DNA of 64,000 bases from Proteles cristata cristata (taxonomy: Eukaryota > Chordata > Mammalia > Carnivora > Hyaenidae). Positions 12,599 through 22,866 of the stretch are shown here, piece after piece; the stretch's first letter is position 1; every line of letters starts with the position of its first letter. The translations under genes and the position numbers were made by a program. Where the stretch lies: NCBI GenBank assembly GCA_017311185.1, contig JAESUZ010002873.1, positions 186,001 to 250,000 of the forward strand, in the 5' to 3' direction. The notes below the pieces were generated by a model that made no database searches, was not told the DNA's origin, and saw only the letters and a program-made list of their open reading frames with translations.

Positions 12599-12821
12599 TA
12601 GAGCTCAGCACAAGGAAAATCTCAGGTCCCTGGGCCACCTCTTGCTTAAAAGCAAGCTCACAGAGGTGTGGTTTCCAGAGAGAAGCCAGTGTCACCTGTG
12701 AGGATTGTGCTGTAGCTGAGAAAGGAAAGAAGATAATTAAGGAAGAGAGCAAGAAGGGGACCACCCCAGGCAGTGAGGTAACCTGTTCTGATCTATACAT
12801 TTAGGAAATGGGGGATTAATT

Positions 12822-12990
12822 CATTGAGTGCCTTCTGTATGGTGGGTGCATTACAAAAAGTATCACACTTAATTCTCACAACATCCCTCATCGCAAATAA
12901 GGAAACTGAAGCTCAAAGCGTTAGGACTAAGGATAATTACTGATGGAGGCAGGTTTGAGCTGAGGTCAGACTAACTCTGTTAGGCAAGCT
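12822..12990 (-). repeat. MIR
   Basis: Inverted MIR pattern: GAGTGCCTTCTGTATGGTGG, then TTAATTCTCACAAC, then AAGGAAACTGAAGCTCA and a final GGTTTGAGCTGAGG block. Old and diverged, as expected of this family. Confidence 0.75.
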
Positions 12991-14711
12991 AGAAAGCTCC
13001 AAGCCTCAGAGCTACATAATGCAGGCACTTACTCTACAGCTGACAGGAATAAGTACCATTCCTCAGGCTTACTGTTCTAGGCTGCAGGGCAAGGCCACAT
13101 CCCAAAACATATGTCAAAGTGAGCAACACCTCTTCAAGTGTAAACTGTGGTTAGAAGATGCCCCCACTCTGAGGTCTGGTGTTCCCGCGTTCTGAAAGTT
13201 TCAACCCCAAATATGAAATCTCATCACTCATCAGAAACGAATCCTGACCCACTTACTGCATACCCTGCCAGAACATTGACAGTTAGCAAAGGTGAAATCA
13301 AGTTCAGACACAGAACCTCTACGTGTTTGGAAAGAGCACAGTGGGTAGAAACAGCACCAAATAAGGGGACACTCACCAGTCAAGCCTTGAGGTTTGGCCA
13401 CTGTACTGATAGAAAACTGTGACCTGGACAGGGACAAAACAGCATTACACAGGAGCATTAAATGTAACCTAATCAACAGCAGCGCCTTTTGTTGTGATCA
13501 ATTTACCCAAGTCTATTCATCCCACTGCACATCTTTGCGTAACACGACAGGAAAGACAGAGGTCAGGGAGCCTCAGCATGCAAATCTTAAATCTTGTCCA
13601 CAGCTTCCAGTACCTGAATTCACTGAAAAATTTTTAACGGTCACACAACGTGTTGAAATAATAGGTTAGAAGTCAGCTGAGCTGACAGACTATTGCCTTG
13701 GAGTAACAATGAGCAGAGCGTCTCTCAGACTCAGAGATGAGCGGCTTACTGTGTATGAAACACAGCAGCATCTGCAAAGCAATGAAATGGCCAACAGTGT
13801 ATGGAACAGTAGCGATTTAGAGGAGAATCGACCTACATATTACTTTAATTGCTGGCCTATGCCCTCAGGACCCGTACCAAATAAACCTCACGGGGAGGGG
13901 TGGCTGGCCGACTCCCATTCCCTGCCCTCCACCTGGTCCATGGGTCTCATCTTTCCCTCTTTTTCACAGATAGAGCTTGGCTTTAAAATTACATTCAGAT
14001 CCATGTTCTCATACCTGCTGAGACAAAGCTAGCACCCCACTCTGCTTTGACTCCCGAAGTCTGTTTTCTACAATCTAGTTCACTCCTTCGTTCTGTCGTC
14101 CGTTAACTGTATTGCAAAAAGAATAAAAAGAAAGATTAAAACTTTGGTGTTAAAAAGTCAAAGTGCAGTTTCTTTGAAATCACAACAGTCTAATTATGCC
14201 AAACTCTCTGTAACAGTCGCAACCACAGTGTAGAGAAGAACACAGATACGTGCGGGAGAAAAGATGGCCCTGCCTAATTAAAGGTCGTGGTCTCTACCCG
14301 TGAATTAGTCAGCAGTGCCCAGGAGTGACTCTGCCACCATTGCTACCTTTTAGAGACCCAGAGAAAACGTATCAACACCATCTTTAATGATGACACGGGG
14401 ACAGCAGAGGGGGACCACCCTCTGCCCAGTACTCCTCAGCTCACACCACACAGAGACGCACTTACTCCATCTGGCTGGTTCTGACTACTGGTTCTGTTTA
14501 CATGTTCAGCCCACAGACCGATCAATACACAGGTCACAGGTCATGAAAGGTGATGAATCTGCAAGGAGATTTGCCTGTGGGCAGAGAATTACTGAACTTA
14601 GAAACTCAGGTGGGTGGCTGGGACAATTGTACTCTTCCCCCTATCCAGAGGAACTTCTGAAAATTGTTGGTGGGGTTAGGGTACCCAATAATTAAGAATG
14701 AAAGACAACGT
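12991..14711. other. Gene-free stretch with consecutive open frames
   Basis: No family match. Four plus-strand open frames of 91-107 codons follow one another (13147-13422, 13394-13669, 13709-14032, 14387-14695), and an AATAAAAAG signal lies near 14,121. The stretch is repeat-free for 1.7 kb. It could hold noncoding exon sequence, but nothing in it identifies a gene. Confidence 0.35.
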
Positions 14712-14922
14712 GGGACACCTGGGGGGCTCTCGGTTAAGTGTCTGGCTTCGGCTCAGGTCATGATCTCACCGCCGTGAGTTTGAGCCCTGCATCAGGCTCT
14801 GTGCTGACAGCTCAGAGCCTGGAACCTGCTTTGGATTCTGTGTCTCCCTCTCTCTCTGCCCCTCCCTTGTTCATGCTCTCTCCCTCTGTCTCTCAGAAAT
14901 AAATAAACGTTAAAAAAAATAT
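14712..14922 (+). mobile_element. CAN-SINE
   Basis: Head GGGACACCTGGGGGGCTCTC has lost part of the A-box. The rest (GGCTCAGGTCATGATCTCAC core, CTCTCTCTCTG body, AAATAAATAAACG tail) is intact. Confidence 0.92.
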
Positions 14923-15400
14923 TTTTAATACAAAACAATGTAAAACAGCACCTACATTCATCCTGTGGTTACAAGATCAGGTAAGACTGCTGCTTCAGAG
15001 GTTTGTCCCTTCAAAAGGATCCACTTACCCTGCTTTAATCAAACATCACAGGGACATTATGAAATGTTAGACCAACAGAATCCCTTAATTCCTTTAAGGG
15101 GGGGCTCAAATAAATCAGTTTATTCTATTCAATACCTTGGCTACCTTGGCAGGGTGGTCCACCAGGCTACACAACAACACTTCATGGTGTATTAATGTCA
15201 GTAGTTGGTAACGCAGTAACTTAGCAAATTATGGATGTCAGAAATAAGCTAGTATCATTTAGAGTAATTTCACGAATAATTTCGACCACTAAGCAATATC
15301 ATTACCGTCTGATACTGAGCACAGCAAGTAACAATGGAAGAAATATGACAGTTGCTAATATTGGCTTTTGTGGATGTGGTCTTTAGAAAATGTCCCCTCT

Positions 15401-15632
15401 GGGGGCGCCTGGGTGGCTTAGTCGGTTGAGCGTCCGACTTTCGCTTAGGTCATGATCTCGCGGTTCGTGGGTTCGAGCCCCGCGTCGGGCTCTGTGCTGA
15501 CTGCCAGCTCAGAGCCTGGAGCCTGTTTCGGTCTGTGACTCCCTCTCTCTCTGACCCGCCCCTGCTCACGCTGTCTCTCTCTCTCTCCCCTAGAAATAAA
15601 AATAAAAATATTAAAAAAAAAAAAAAAAGAAA
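15401..15632 (+). mobile_element. Young CAN-SINE with long perfect TSD
   Basis: Full-length copy of the youngest-looking subfamily: GGCTTAGTCGGTTGAGCG head, TTTCGCTTAGG, CpG-rich GGTTCGTGGGTTCGAGCC, CTGACTGCCAGCTCAG linker, CCCCTAGAAATAAAA tail and a long A-run. A perfect AGAAAATGTCCCCTCTGG target-site duplication flanks it (15,385 and 15,633). Unmutated CpGs and an identical duplication point to recent insertion. Confidence 0.96.
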
Positions 15633-15751
15633 AGAAAATGTCCCCTCTGGGATTCTCTGAGCAAAGTAGATACAATAAAGATGGCTTCAAGCTCCACATC
15701 TAGCTCTAAATCCCACAGTTGGAAATTGTTCAAGGTTTAAGGCTCTGCCTC

Positions 15752-15972
15752 ATTTTTTAAAAAAATTTTTAAATGTTTGTTTATTTTTGGGAGACAGAGA
15801 GACAGAGTGCAAGCAGGGGAGGGGCAGAGAGAGAGGGAGACAGAATCTGAAGCAGGCTCCAGGTCCGAGCTGTCAGCATAGATCCTGAAGCCAGGCTCGA
15901 ACTCACAAAGTACAGGATCATGACCTGGTCTGAAGTCGGACGCTTATGCAACTGAGCCACCCAGGCACCCCA
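15752..15972 (-). mobile_element. CAN-SINE
   Basis: Inverted copy: T-rich tail end at left, GAGAGACAGAGTGC, CAGGCTCCAGG, and reversed head CTGAGCCACCCAGGCACCCC at right. TCTGCCTCA / TCTGCTTCA at the edges is a plausible target-site duplication. Confidence 0.92.
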
Positions 15973-16442
15973 GGGGTCTGCTTCAAACAGTAGTATTTGT
16001 GAAGCTAGTTAATGTCCTCATTCCCCAAACCTTGGTTCCTCATAGCAACAAAAGCAGAGGCAGCTTTCAATCCTAGCAACAATCGATCTTTCTGATTTCT
16101 CACTATAGTCCAGGAAAATATATGGAGAGTAACAATGTTCCACCAATAAAGGTATCAATAAATCATTTACATAATAAAAAATATACATAAGTCAAGTCAA
16201 AATCAAAAATGAACTAGACAAATTCAACCAGTACCACTTTACCTCAAGGCAAGAATCAGGTCCCTCTCGGGCGTTATTAGGGTTCTCAGATTGTTGAGAG
16301 GGACAAGAGTTTTCCTTTCATTCAGCAAATACACATTAGAACTCACAAAATGGAAGCATGGATATAAAGAAGCCATCTCTGTCCATTTCAAATGCCTGCG
16401 CTTGCCATTTAATAGTCCAACCCAGCTTACTTCATAGTTGGG

Positions 16443-16467
16443 CACGTGAGGGCTAAGGGGCGGGGCC
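16443..16467. promoter_or_regulatory. E-box and GC-box pair
   Basis: CACGTG at 16,443-16,448 is followed by GGGGCGGGGCC at 16,457-16,467 and the CpG-rich ACGCGCGAGCG. The composition suits a TATA-less promoter. On the minus strand, downstream of it, ACTATGAAGTAAGC offers a GTAAGC donor-like string. Direction is not proven. Confidence 0.5.
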
Positions 16468-18373
16468 AGGACGCGCGAGCGTTTCCAGCCCCTTTCTCTG
16501 CTGTCCGACTTCCTAATAAACGATGTCTGTTTTTAGCTCAAAACCATACAAATCTTACTTTTCTGTAAGAAACACCTGGGAAAGAGGCGCTAGCAGTAAA
16601 ACTTTACATTACCATTATGTTAAGTACACAACTATACCGTAAAGTAAAAATATTGAACTACGTCACATGATTTCCAACGGCTGTTCCCTGCCTGAAAATA
16701 CAATCTCGACGTTCCTTCCAAATTTATACATTGAAATACCCCACACTCGTCAAAGGAAAGGTATGCAACAGACTAGGGGCAGAAATGACTTGAATAACTT
16801 GCTATTACACATCCAATTTTTACAGAAAATAAAACCTCAAAAGGCATTCCGTGGTGGTCAGGGACCGGCACTTTGGGAGCATTCACTGTCCTAAAAGACG
16901 CTCTCGGCCACTCACATTGTGAACGTGTGTGCACTTCTACACTGAAAATACCACAATGCCTTCCTTCGATTAGAAAACTCTGCAAATTAAAGATAGCACG
17001 TGACTTTTTTACACAAAGCTTATGAAAAGGACCAAGAGTAATAAAATGATACGAAACATACAATTTCTGTGTAAAACAAAGTGCCAAACTGGGTTAAAGG
17101 ACCGCCCCGACAGACCCCATACCGCATTCACTGTGGTGAAACATTAAGGTCTGAGCCAGATGATTAAATTCTGCATTTGTAAAAATCGCAGTACCTCAAA
17201 CTTTTTTTTTTTTTTGAGGAAATTTAGGACGCGAGAACAAAGCCCGGAATCTAAACCGAGTAAATTTATACCAAATCCCCAATTATATTACCAAATAAAA
17301 GGCACTCAATCTGATCATTCCTCGCTTTAAATAAAAAAACCTATGAAATCTCCAATACCAAAATTTAACGGAATGCAATGAGTTTGAACAAACAATTGTT
17401 TTCCAAAATGAAACATCGAAGTACATCGAGTTCGGGCTGACGGAGGTTTGGAAAACATCGAGCGCAAACAAGACCAAACTTCTAAAGGGAAGTACAGGAG
17501 AAGCGCCAGGACGACTTCTGGCTAAACACCGCATTAGTTAAAGAAAAGCAAAGGTGTTAAGGTTCTGGAAGTCTCTTGGAATTTAAGGCCGTCAATGAAC
17601 AAGTTCTGAGGGGATCGGGTATTCAGTTTCCTCGTTTTTAAGTTGAAAATACCGAGGAACTTTCGGTTTCTTTTTAAAATTAATTAGCGTACGATAGGAT
17701 TGATTCCAAAATTTTACCACACAAACGATATTTAAGGGGGGAGCCTACAAAACGACACTTGAAGGACACCGACAAGTACTAGCCAGCAGCCCTAATGCCA
17801 TGTGCGATCCCTTGGCAGGTGAAAATTTCGCCACTTCGGGCGGAAAGGAACGGCAACAAAGGGACTATGGCCAAGAATTAACCAAATTCACACAGGCAAT
17901 AAGCATGCAAAATTGTAAAATTGAAGGCAAAATCAGCTTCCAGGCCGCCACGCAGCCTTCCACACGCGCTCGGGCAGCAGCGCTACCCACTACCTCAGTT
18001 TTCAGTTAAAAACAGCATAAAACCTTAACACCACATATAAGAGGACCCAAACCAATATTTAAACAGGTAAAATATCATAGGGCCCAAGACTGGCCTAAAT
18101 TCACCTAAAGGACCCACCCACGCGGTCCCAAATCTAAAGCCCCCTTGACTATTAAAATATATTTAGCAAAATATGTTACTACATTTCATATACCCACCTA
18201 TAAAAGGTATACTACATACACATAGTCAAACTACCAGTGACAAGTAAAAATTAAATTAACCTTGCATTTTTCTGATTGTGTGTGGGAGCAGCCATTTCCC
18301 CTCACGACTGACAAGAACGATCAACTGTGGCCTCACCACGCCACCGGAACCGAGACTAAAACGGGCACCGTTG

Positions 18374-18384
18374 CCAACCGTTGG
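18374..18384. promoter_or_regulatory. MYB-type dyad
   Basis: CCAACCGTTGG is a near-palindromic MYB site (minus-strand CAACGG). A second CCGTTG starts at 18,368, exactly 10 bp from the CCGTTG inside the dyad, so both face the same side of the helix. A further CAACTG lies at 18,322. They sit between the TATA box and the presumed minus-strand start. Confidence 0.5.
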
Positions 18385-18389
18385 GCCCG

Positions 18390-18396
18390 TTTTATA
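18390..18396 (-). promoter_or_regulatory. TATA box, minus strand
   Basis: The minus strand reads GGCTATAAAACGGG, a strong TATA box. A start is expected about 30 bp on, near 18,355-18,366, where the minus strand reads TTTTAGTCTCGG, close to an initiator. Downstream on that strand, an ATG at 18,291 opens only a 14-codon frame before a stop unless a weak AAG/GTTAAT donor at 18,260 is used, so the transcript may be noncoding. Confidence 0.55.
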
Positions 18397-18519
18397 GCCA
18401 GCCTGTGGCTCTGCTCTCAAAGGTCCTGACTGGTTGGTGTGGGAATGATTGATAGGGATACTATCCACTCACTTTTCTTGTTCTATGAAAATCCTGTATG
18501 TTTTACGCGTCGGCTCCTT

Positions 18520-18524
18520 ATTGG
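18520..18524 (-). promoter_or_regulatory. CCAAT box (minus strand)
   Basis: Minus-strand CACCAATAAGG, about 125 bp upstream of the TATA box. Related imperfect CCAACC/CCAGTC strings occur at 18,432 and 18,604. An NF-Y role is inferred from the family motif. Confidence 0.45.
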
Positions 18525-18753
18525 TGGAAGGATTTTCACTCGGAAGTGTTCGTGTTTGAGTTGGGGTTGTGGAATTCCACGAAGGCAGAATGAACCAGGC
18601 TCTGACTGGTTCAAACCAGATTTCCTGAGGGGTTCCCGTGTGAATTCAAACCAGCCTCACCCATTTTTTTTTTCAGATTTTCATGTCTGCCTCCTTCTAG
18701 AAAGTTCTCTCCACCGTCTTCGGTCTTGTGATCAAACTCGAACCAGATACCTG

Positions 18754-18758
18754 ATTGG
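18754..18758 (-). promoter_or_regulatory. CCAAT box (minus strand)
   Basis: Minus-strand GACCAATCAGG is a full NF-Y consensus, about 360 bp upstream of the TATA box in a segment that still carries CpGs. Confidence 0.45.
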
Positions 18759-18879
18759 TCTTAGCAGGGAATTCAACCCCCACAGCCGCTATATTTGGGA
18801 GTGCTCACTTGGATACCACGTTTACGAAAATTGGGAAAGAGACACAGGGGTGATACCAGGGATCTATGTGGAGTAGAAA

Positions 18880-19886
18880 GTGATCCTAAATAGCCGCTCA
18901 CCTCACAAATGCACATACGCATTAAGCGGGGAGTTTACTCGTTGAAGAACAGATAAACAGAATAGGCAACTACGTAACTGTGCGTGGGCGGTTAGGGAAA
19001 CATTCACAGAACAGGGAGGACGCCTGAGGGGTGACAGAGGCATGAGGAATGGGATCATGAAAAGAACTAGGAAATGGCCAGCCTAGACTTTGAACTCATA
19101 GCCCTCTAGCGCCAGTGTCCATAGTTCAGGCCTCTGTACTAGACTAATCACACCTTTTGTGTGGTTGCCTCTTCCTGGAACGTCTTTTCCCCCCAGTACC
19201 CACCCGTCAGGGCCCAGCTCAAATGCCGCCTCCTACATAAAGCCTCTCTGATCTTACTCCCACGGGCAATAGGCTCTCTTCTGCTCTTGTGGGGTGGAGA
19301 ATACGGGAAAACATCAGAGCTGGGGTGCAGGGGAGTTTTGAGGACTCTAAGATGAGTCAGCACTGCATTGGACACGGTGGGAAGGCCCGAAGGCTTGTAC
19401 TTGGAAGTCTGCACTTGTGTTGAGGTCGCAGAAATTCTAGAAAGTTCGAGGTGAACAACAAAGCAACCCATACCGGTCTCCTGACTGGTCACAGCAGTTT
19501 AAATGAAAACTGCAAGTTGAAAGTAAAGCTGATAAAGAAGGTAATGGGCAACAGCTACCGGGATTAGTCAAAACTAGGAAATCAGCCTACATGGTAACCG
19601 TATTTCAGGCTGTGCGGGAAAATACTACCAAGACAGGACACTGACAAGGTGGAGCGAGTGAGACAAGTAAACCCGGCAAATGCATGCCTGTAGTCAGAGG
19701 ATATGGAGGGGACTGTATGCTCCGCAATTCTGGTTCTTTCTACCTGGGTCTTCAGAGGCTTTCAAGTGAAGAAAACAGAAAAAGTGCAATCCTCATCCCT
19801 TGGAGGCCCAGATTGTATGATGAAAAGTGGCTGACCTAAGTGTGGTTCCTAAATTGCCAGAATCCCTATCAGTAGGGGAGCTGCTT
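18880..19886. other. Gene-free stretch
   Basis: Single-copy sequence with no recognised gene or repeat. It includes the far upstream flank of the minus-strand promoter. Frames of 114 codons (19148-19492, minus) and 64 codons (plus) overlap each other and look like chance. Confidence 0.45.
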
Positions 19887-20480
19887 TTGTTGTTGTTATT
19901 GAAGTAGGATTCACATAACATAAAATTAACATTTTAAAGTGAACAGTTCAGGGGCGCCTGGGTGGCTCAGTCGGTTAAGCGTCTGACTTCGGCTCAGGTC
20001 ATGATCTCGCGGTTCGTGGGTTCGAGCCCCACGTCGGGCTCTGTGCTGACAGCCAGCTCAGCCTGGAGCCTGTTTCAGATTCTGTGTCTCCCTCTCTCTC
20101 TGACCCTCCCCGGCTCACACTCTCTCTCTCTCTCTCTCTCTCAGAAATAAATAAAACATTAAAAAAACCAATAAAGTGAACAGTTCAGTGGCATTTAGTA
20201 CACTCACAATGTTGTGCAACCACCATTTCTGTGTAGTACCAAGACACCTTCATCAGCCCCAAGGAAAACCAGTACCTGTTAGGCAGTGGCTCCCCATTTC
20301 CCCTCCCCCCAGCCCCTGGCAAGCACCAGTCTGTTTTCAGTCTGCATGGATTTGCCTGTCCTAGACAACTTGTATAAATGAAGTCACACGATATGTGATC
20401 TTTTGTGTCTGGCTCCTTTGACTTAGCTTACTGTTTTTGAAGTTCATCCACATTGTAGTCATCAGCACATATTATTAATT
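19887..20480 (-). mobile_element. Ancient L1M 3' UTR, split by a SINE
   Basis: Minus-strand L1M-type 3' UTR: GAAGTAGGATTCACATAACA, then AAAGTGAACAGTTCAG, then (after the SINE) CACTCACAATGTTGTGCAAC and GACTTAGCTTACTG... in the order typical of this region. The SINE at 19,951-20,172 interrupts it. Confidence 0.8.
19951..20172 (+). mobile_element. CAN-SINE nested in L1M
   Basis: Full-length copy with intact head GGGGCGCCTGGGTGGCTC and CpG-bearing GGTTCGTGGGTTCGAGCC. A perfect 15-bp target-site duplication, AAAGTGAACAGTTCA, lies at 19,936-19,950 and 20,173-20,187. Confidence 0.96.
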
Positions 20481-20729
20481 ATTGGTTTATGCTTCCAAAT
20501 CAGATAAGAAAAAAATAAAGTTACAAACAAAAAGAGTACGTGTATACTTTCTTTTATCTCTATGTACGTACTAACCTTTACTGATGCTTTTATTTCTCAC
20601 ATGAATTCAACTTACTGCCTAATATCTTTTAATTTTAGCATAAAGAACTGCCTTTGTATTTCTTGTCGGGCAGATTTGCTTTTGTTTATCTGGGAACGTC
20701 TTAATTTCTCCTCTGTTTTATTTTTTATC
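20481..20729. other. Short unassigned stretch between L1M pieces
   Basis: AT-rich sequence with no confident family match. Probably old L1-derived material, judging by the flanking L1M fragments. Confidence 0.35.
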
Positions 20730-20925
20730 GTAGTAAAGTAATCATAACTTAAATTTATCCTTTTGGCCATTTAAAAGCAAACAATTTAGTGGCATTAACT
20801 ACATTCATAATGTTGTGCAACCATCACCTTTATCGAGTTCCAAACTTTCTTATCATCACATGCAAAAACTCTGTACCTATTAAGCAATCACTCCCCATTG
20901 TATGCCACTGAAATTTAGTTGGTCT
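20730..20925 (-). mobile_element. Ancient L1M 3' UTR fragment
   Basis: A second copy of the same 3' UTR motif: GTGGCATTAACTACATTCA, AATGTTGTGCAACCATCACC, TTAAGCAATCACTCCCCATT. It resembles 20,190-20,300 and is therefore a separate old insertion of a related L1M. Confidence 0.75.
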
Positions 20926-21216
20926 TAATCAGAACTATACTGTCACAGGCTAAGAGGTTAATTGTAATCTCCAAGGCAACCACTAAGTAAGGAACCAAAA
21001 AATATGTAGTAAAAGAAGTGAAAAAGATTTAAATGATATATACTAGAAAATGCCTATTCGTACAAAAGAGAACATAATGGAGGAATAGAAGAACAAAATG
21101 TCTGACAGGACAAACATACATCCTACCTTACAAATAATTCAATTATTTGTAAGTGGATTAAACACTGCAATAAAAAGGCAAATAGGAGCAGAACAGATTT
21201 TAAAATGACCTGTTTA

Positions 21217-21413
21217 GGGGCGCCTGGGTGGCTCAGTCGGTTAAACCTCCAACTTCGACTTAGGTTATGATCTCACGGTTTGTGGGTTCAAGCCCTGCAT
21301 CAGGCTTTCTCCTGTCAGCACGGAGCCCGCTTCAGAGCTTCTGTCCCCCTCCTCTCTCTGCCTCTCCCCTGCTCTCTTGCTCTTTCTTTCTCTCTCTCTC
21401 TCAAAAAAAAATA
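21217..21413 (+). mobile_element. CAN-SINE
   Basis: Head GGGGCGCCTGGGTGGCTC intact. A shortened linker (GGCTTTCTCCTGTCAGCACG) and a long TC-rich body end in a pure A-run. Confidence 0.92.
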
Positions 21414-21649
21414 TGTTTCAAAAGAAAATATAATTATTTAATATATTAAATAAATATACTTACAAGAAATGAATTTGAAGGTCTGTAGGATACAAAAATC
21501 AACTGTATTTCTGTAAGTTAGCAAAAAATAATCTAAACATGAAAGAAGAACATTCCATTTAAAATAGCATTTAAAAAGAATAAAATACTTAGGAATAAAT
21601 TTAATGAAAAAGGGTGATACTTGTATAGTGTAAACTGTAGTACGTTTTT

Positions 21650-21739
21650 TAAGTAATCTCTACACCCAGCATGGGGTTCAAACTCATGACCTTAAGATCA
21701 AGAGTCACATGCTCTCCTGACTGAGCCAGCCAGGTACCC
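21650..21739 (-). mobile_element. Old short SINE nested in L1
   Basis: Minus-strand older CAN-SINE type: TAAGTAATCTCTACACCCAG, AACTCATGACC, GACTGAGCCAGCCAGGTACC. Flanks TGTAGTACGTTTTT (21,636) and TGTAATACATTTTT (21,740) form a 14-bp target-site duplication with two mismatches. Confidence 0.88.
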
Positions 21740-22234
21740 TGTAATACATTTTTGAGAGAAATTAAAGAAGCTCTAAATAAATGGAAGCACATTCCATGTT
21801 CGTGGATTGGAAAACTTAATGTTTTTAGTCCCCAAATTGATCTACAGATTCAATACAATCACTATCAAATTTCCAGCAATCTATTTTTTCCATCACAAAT
21901 TAAACTTTTGTGTTTCAAAAGGCGCTATCAAGAAAATGGAAAGATATCCCAGAGAATGGGAGAAAACATTTGCAAATCATATAACATGACATTGCATATC
22001 ACATTTTTGATAAATAAATTGATCCTGAATATATAAAGAACTCTTGCAAGTCAACAATAAAAAGAGAAAGAACCAAGTAAAAATGGGCTAGGGAGACATT
22101 TCCTCAAAGGATATATACAAATGGCCAAAAAGCACATAAACACATGCTCAACACCATTAGTCATTACGGGGGTGTAAATCAAAACCATAATGAGGTACCA
22201 CTTCGTACCCACCAGGATGGCTAGAATCAAAAAG

Positions 22235-22866
22235 GTGTATATATTATATTATATTATATATATATGTATATATATACACCTTATATAATAATGTTTTATA
22301 TATTATATATACACCTAATATAATAATATTTTTATATTAATATATAATATATATTATATATACACCTTACGATAATTCTTATTATTCTTATAATACTGTG
22401 TATATTATATATATGTATTATATATATGTTATATATATATATTGGAATATTACTCAGTAACCAAAAAGAATGCAATCTTGCCATTTGCGACAATGTGGAT
22501 GGAACTAGAATGTATTATGCTAAGTGAAATAATTCAGTCAGAGAAAGAGAAGTATCATATGATTTCACGCATATGTGGAATTTAAGAAACAAACCATATG
22601 AACTTAGGGGAAGGGAAGCAAAAATAAGATAAAAACAGAGAGGGAGACAACCCATAAGAGACTCTTAAATAACAGAACAAAATGAGGGTTGCTGGAGGGG
22701 AGATGGGTGGGGGGATGGGCTAAATGGGTAATTGGCACTAAGGAGGGCACTTGGGATGAGCACTGGGTGCTATATGTAAGTGATGAGTCACTAACTTCTA
22801 CTCCTGAAACCATTATTATGCTTTATGTTAACTAACTTGGATTTAAATAAAATTTTTAAAAAATTT
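22235..22866 (+). mobile_element. Younger L1 3' end nested in older L1
   Basis: 5'-truncated L1 beginning in a TA-rich expansion, then GGAATATTACTCAGTAACC, TATGCTAAGTGAAATAATTC, ATATGTGGAATTTAAGAAAC and the terminal GTTAACTAACTTGGATTT plus A-rich tail. AAAAAG flanks both ends. Confidence 0.82.
22236..22441. repeat. TA-rich expansion inside L1
   Basis: About 200 bp of (TA)n with interspersed ATATACACCT units, many of them self-complementary. It replaces the short TGGTATATATATACAATGG block normally present in the L1 3' region, so it probably grew from that seed. Confidence 0.9.

Larger units (their letters stand above)
16440..18870. promoter_or_regulatory. CpG-retaining, repeat-poor domain (candidate promoter / first intron)
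   Basis: For about 2.4 kb the sequence is free of SINEs and L1 and keeps many CpG dinucleotides despite only moderate GC (for example ACGCGCGAGCG, TTCGCCACTTCGGGCGG, ACGCGTCGGC). Flanking kilobases are CpG-poor apart from young SINEs. This is the signature of a region kept unmethylated in the germ line. The left edge has a CACGTG E-box and a GGGGCGGGGCC GC box. The right part has a TATA box, two CCAAT boxes and MYB-type sites facing the minus strand. It probably contains the promoter and start of a transcript, possibly noncoding. I could not match any exon to a known gene. No number was computed; CpG density was judged by eye. Confidence 0.65.

Noticed and set aside
17980..18000. let-7-like TGAGGTAG on the minus strand at 17,991-17,998
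   Set aside because: The flanks do not form a pre-miRNA hairpin and the remaining mature sequence does not match. An 8-mer is expected by chance.
18256..18468. 70-codon minus-strand frame at the TATA promoter as a protein
   Set aside because: It spans the TATA box and presumed start, so most of it would not be transcribed.
19962..20150. Recurring open frames containing MAQSV...SAQVMISRFVG-like peptides (here and at many other sites)
   Set aside because: They are translations of the SINE head and body and track SINE copies on either strand.
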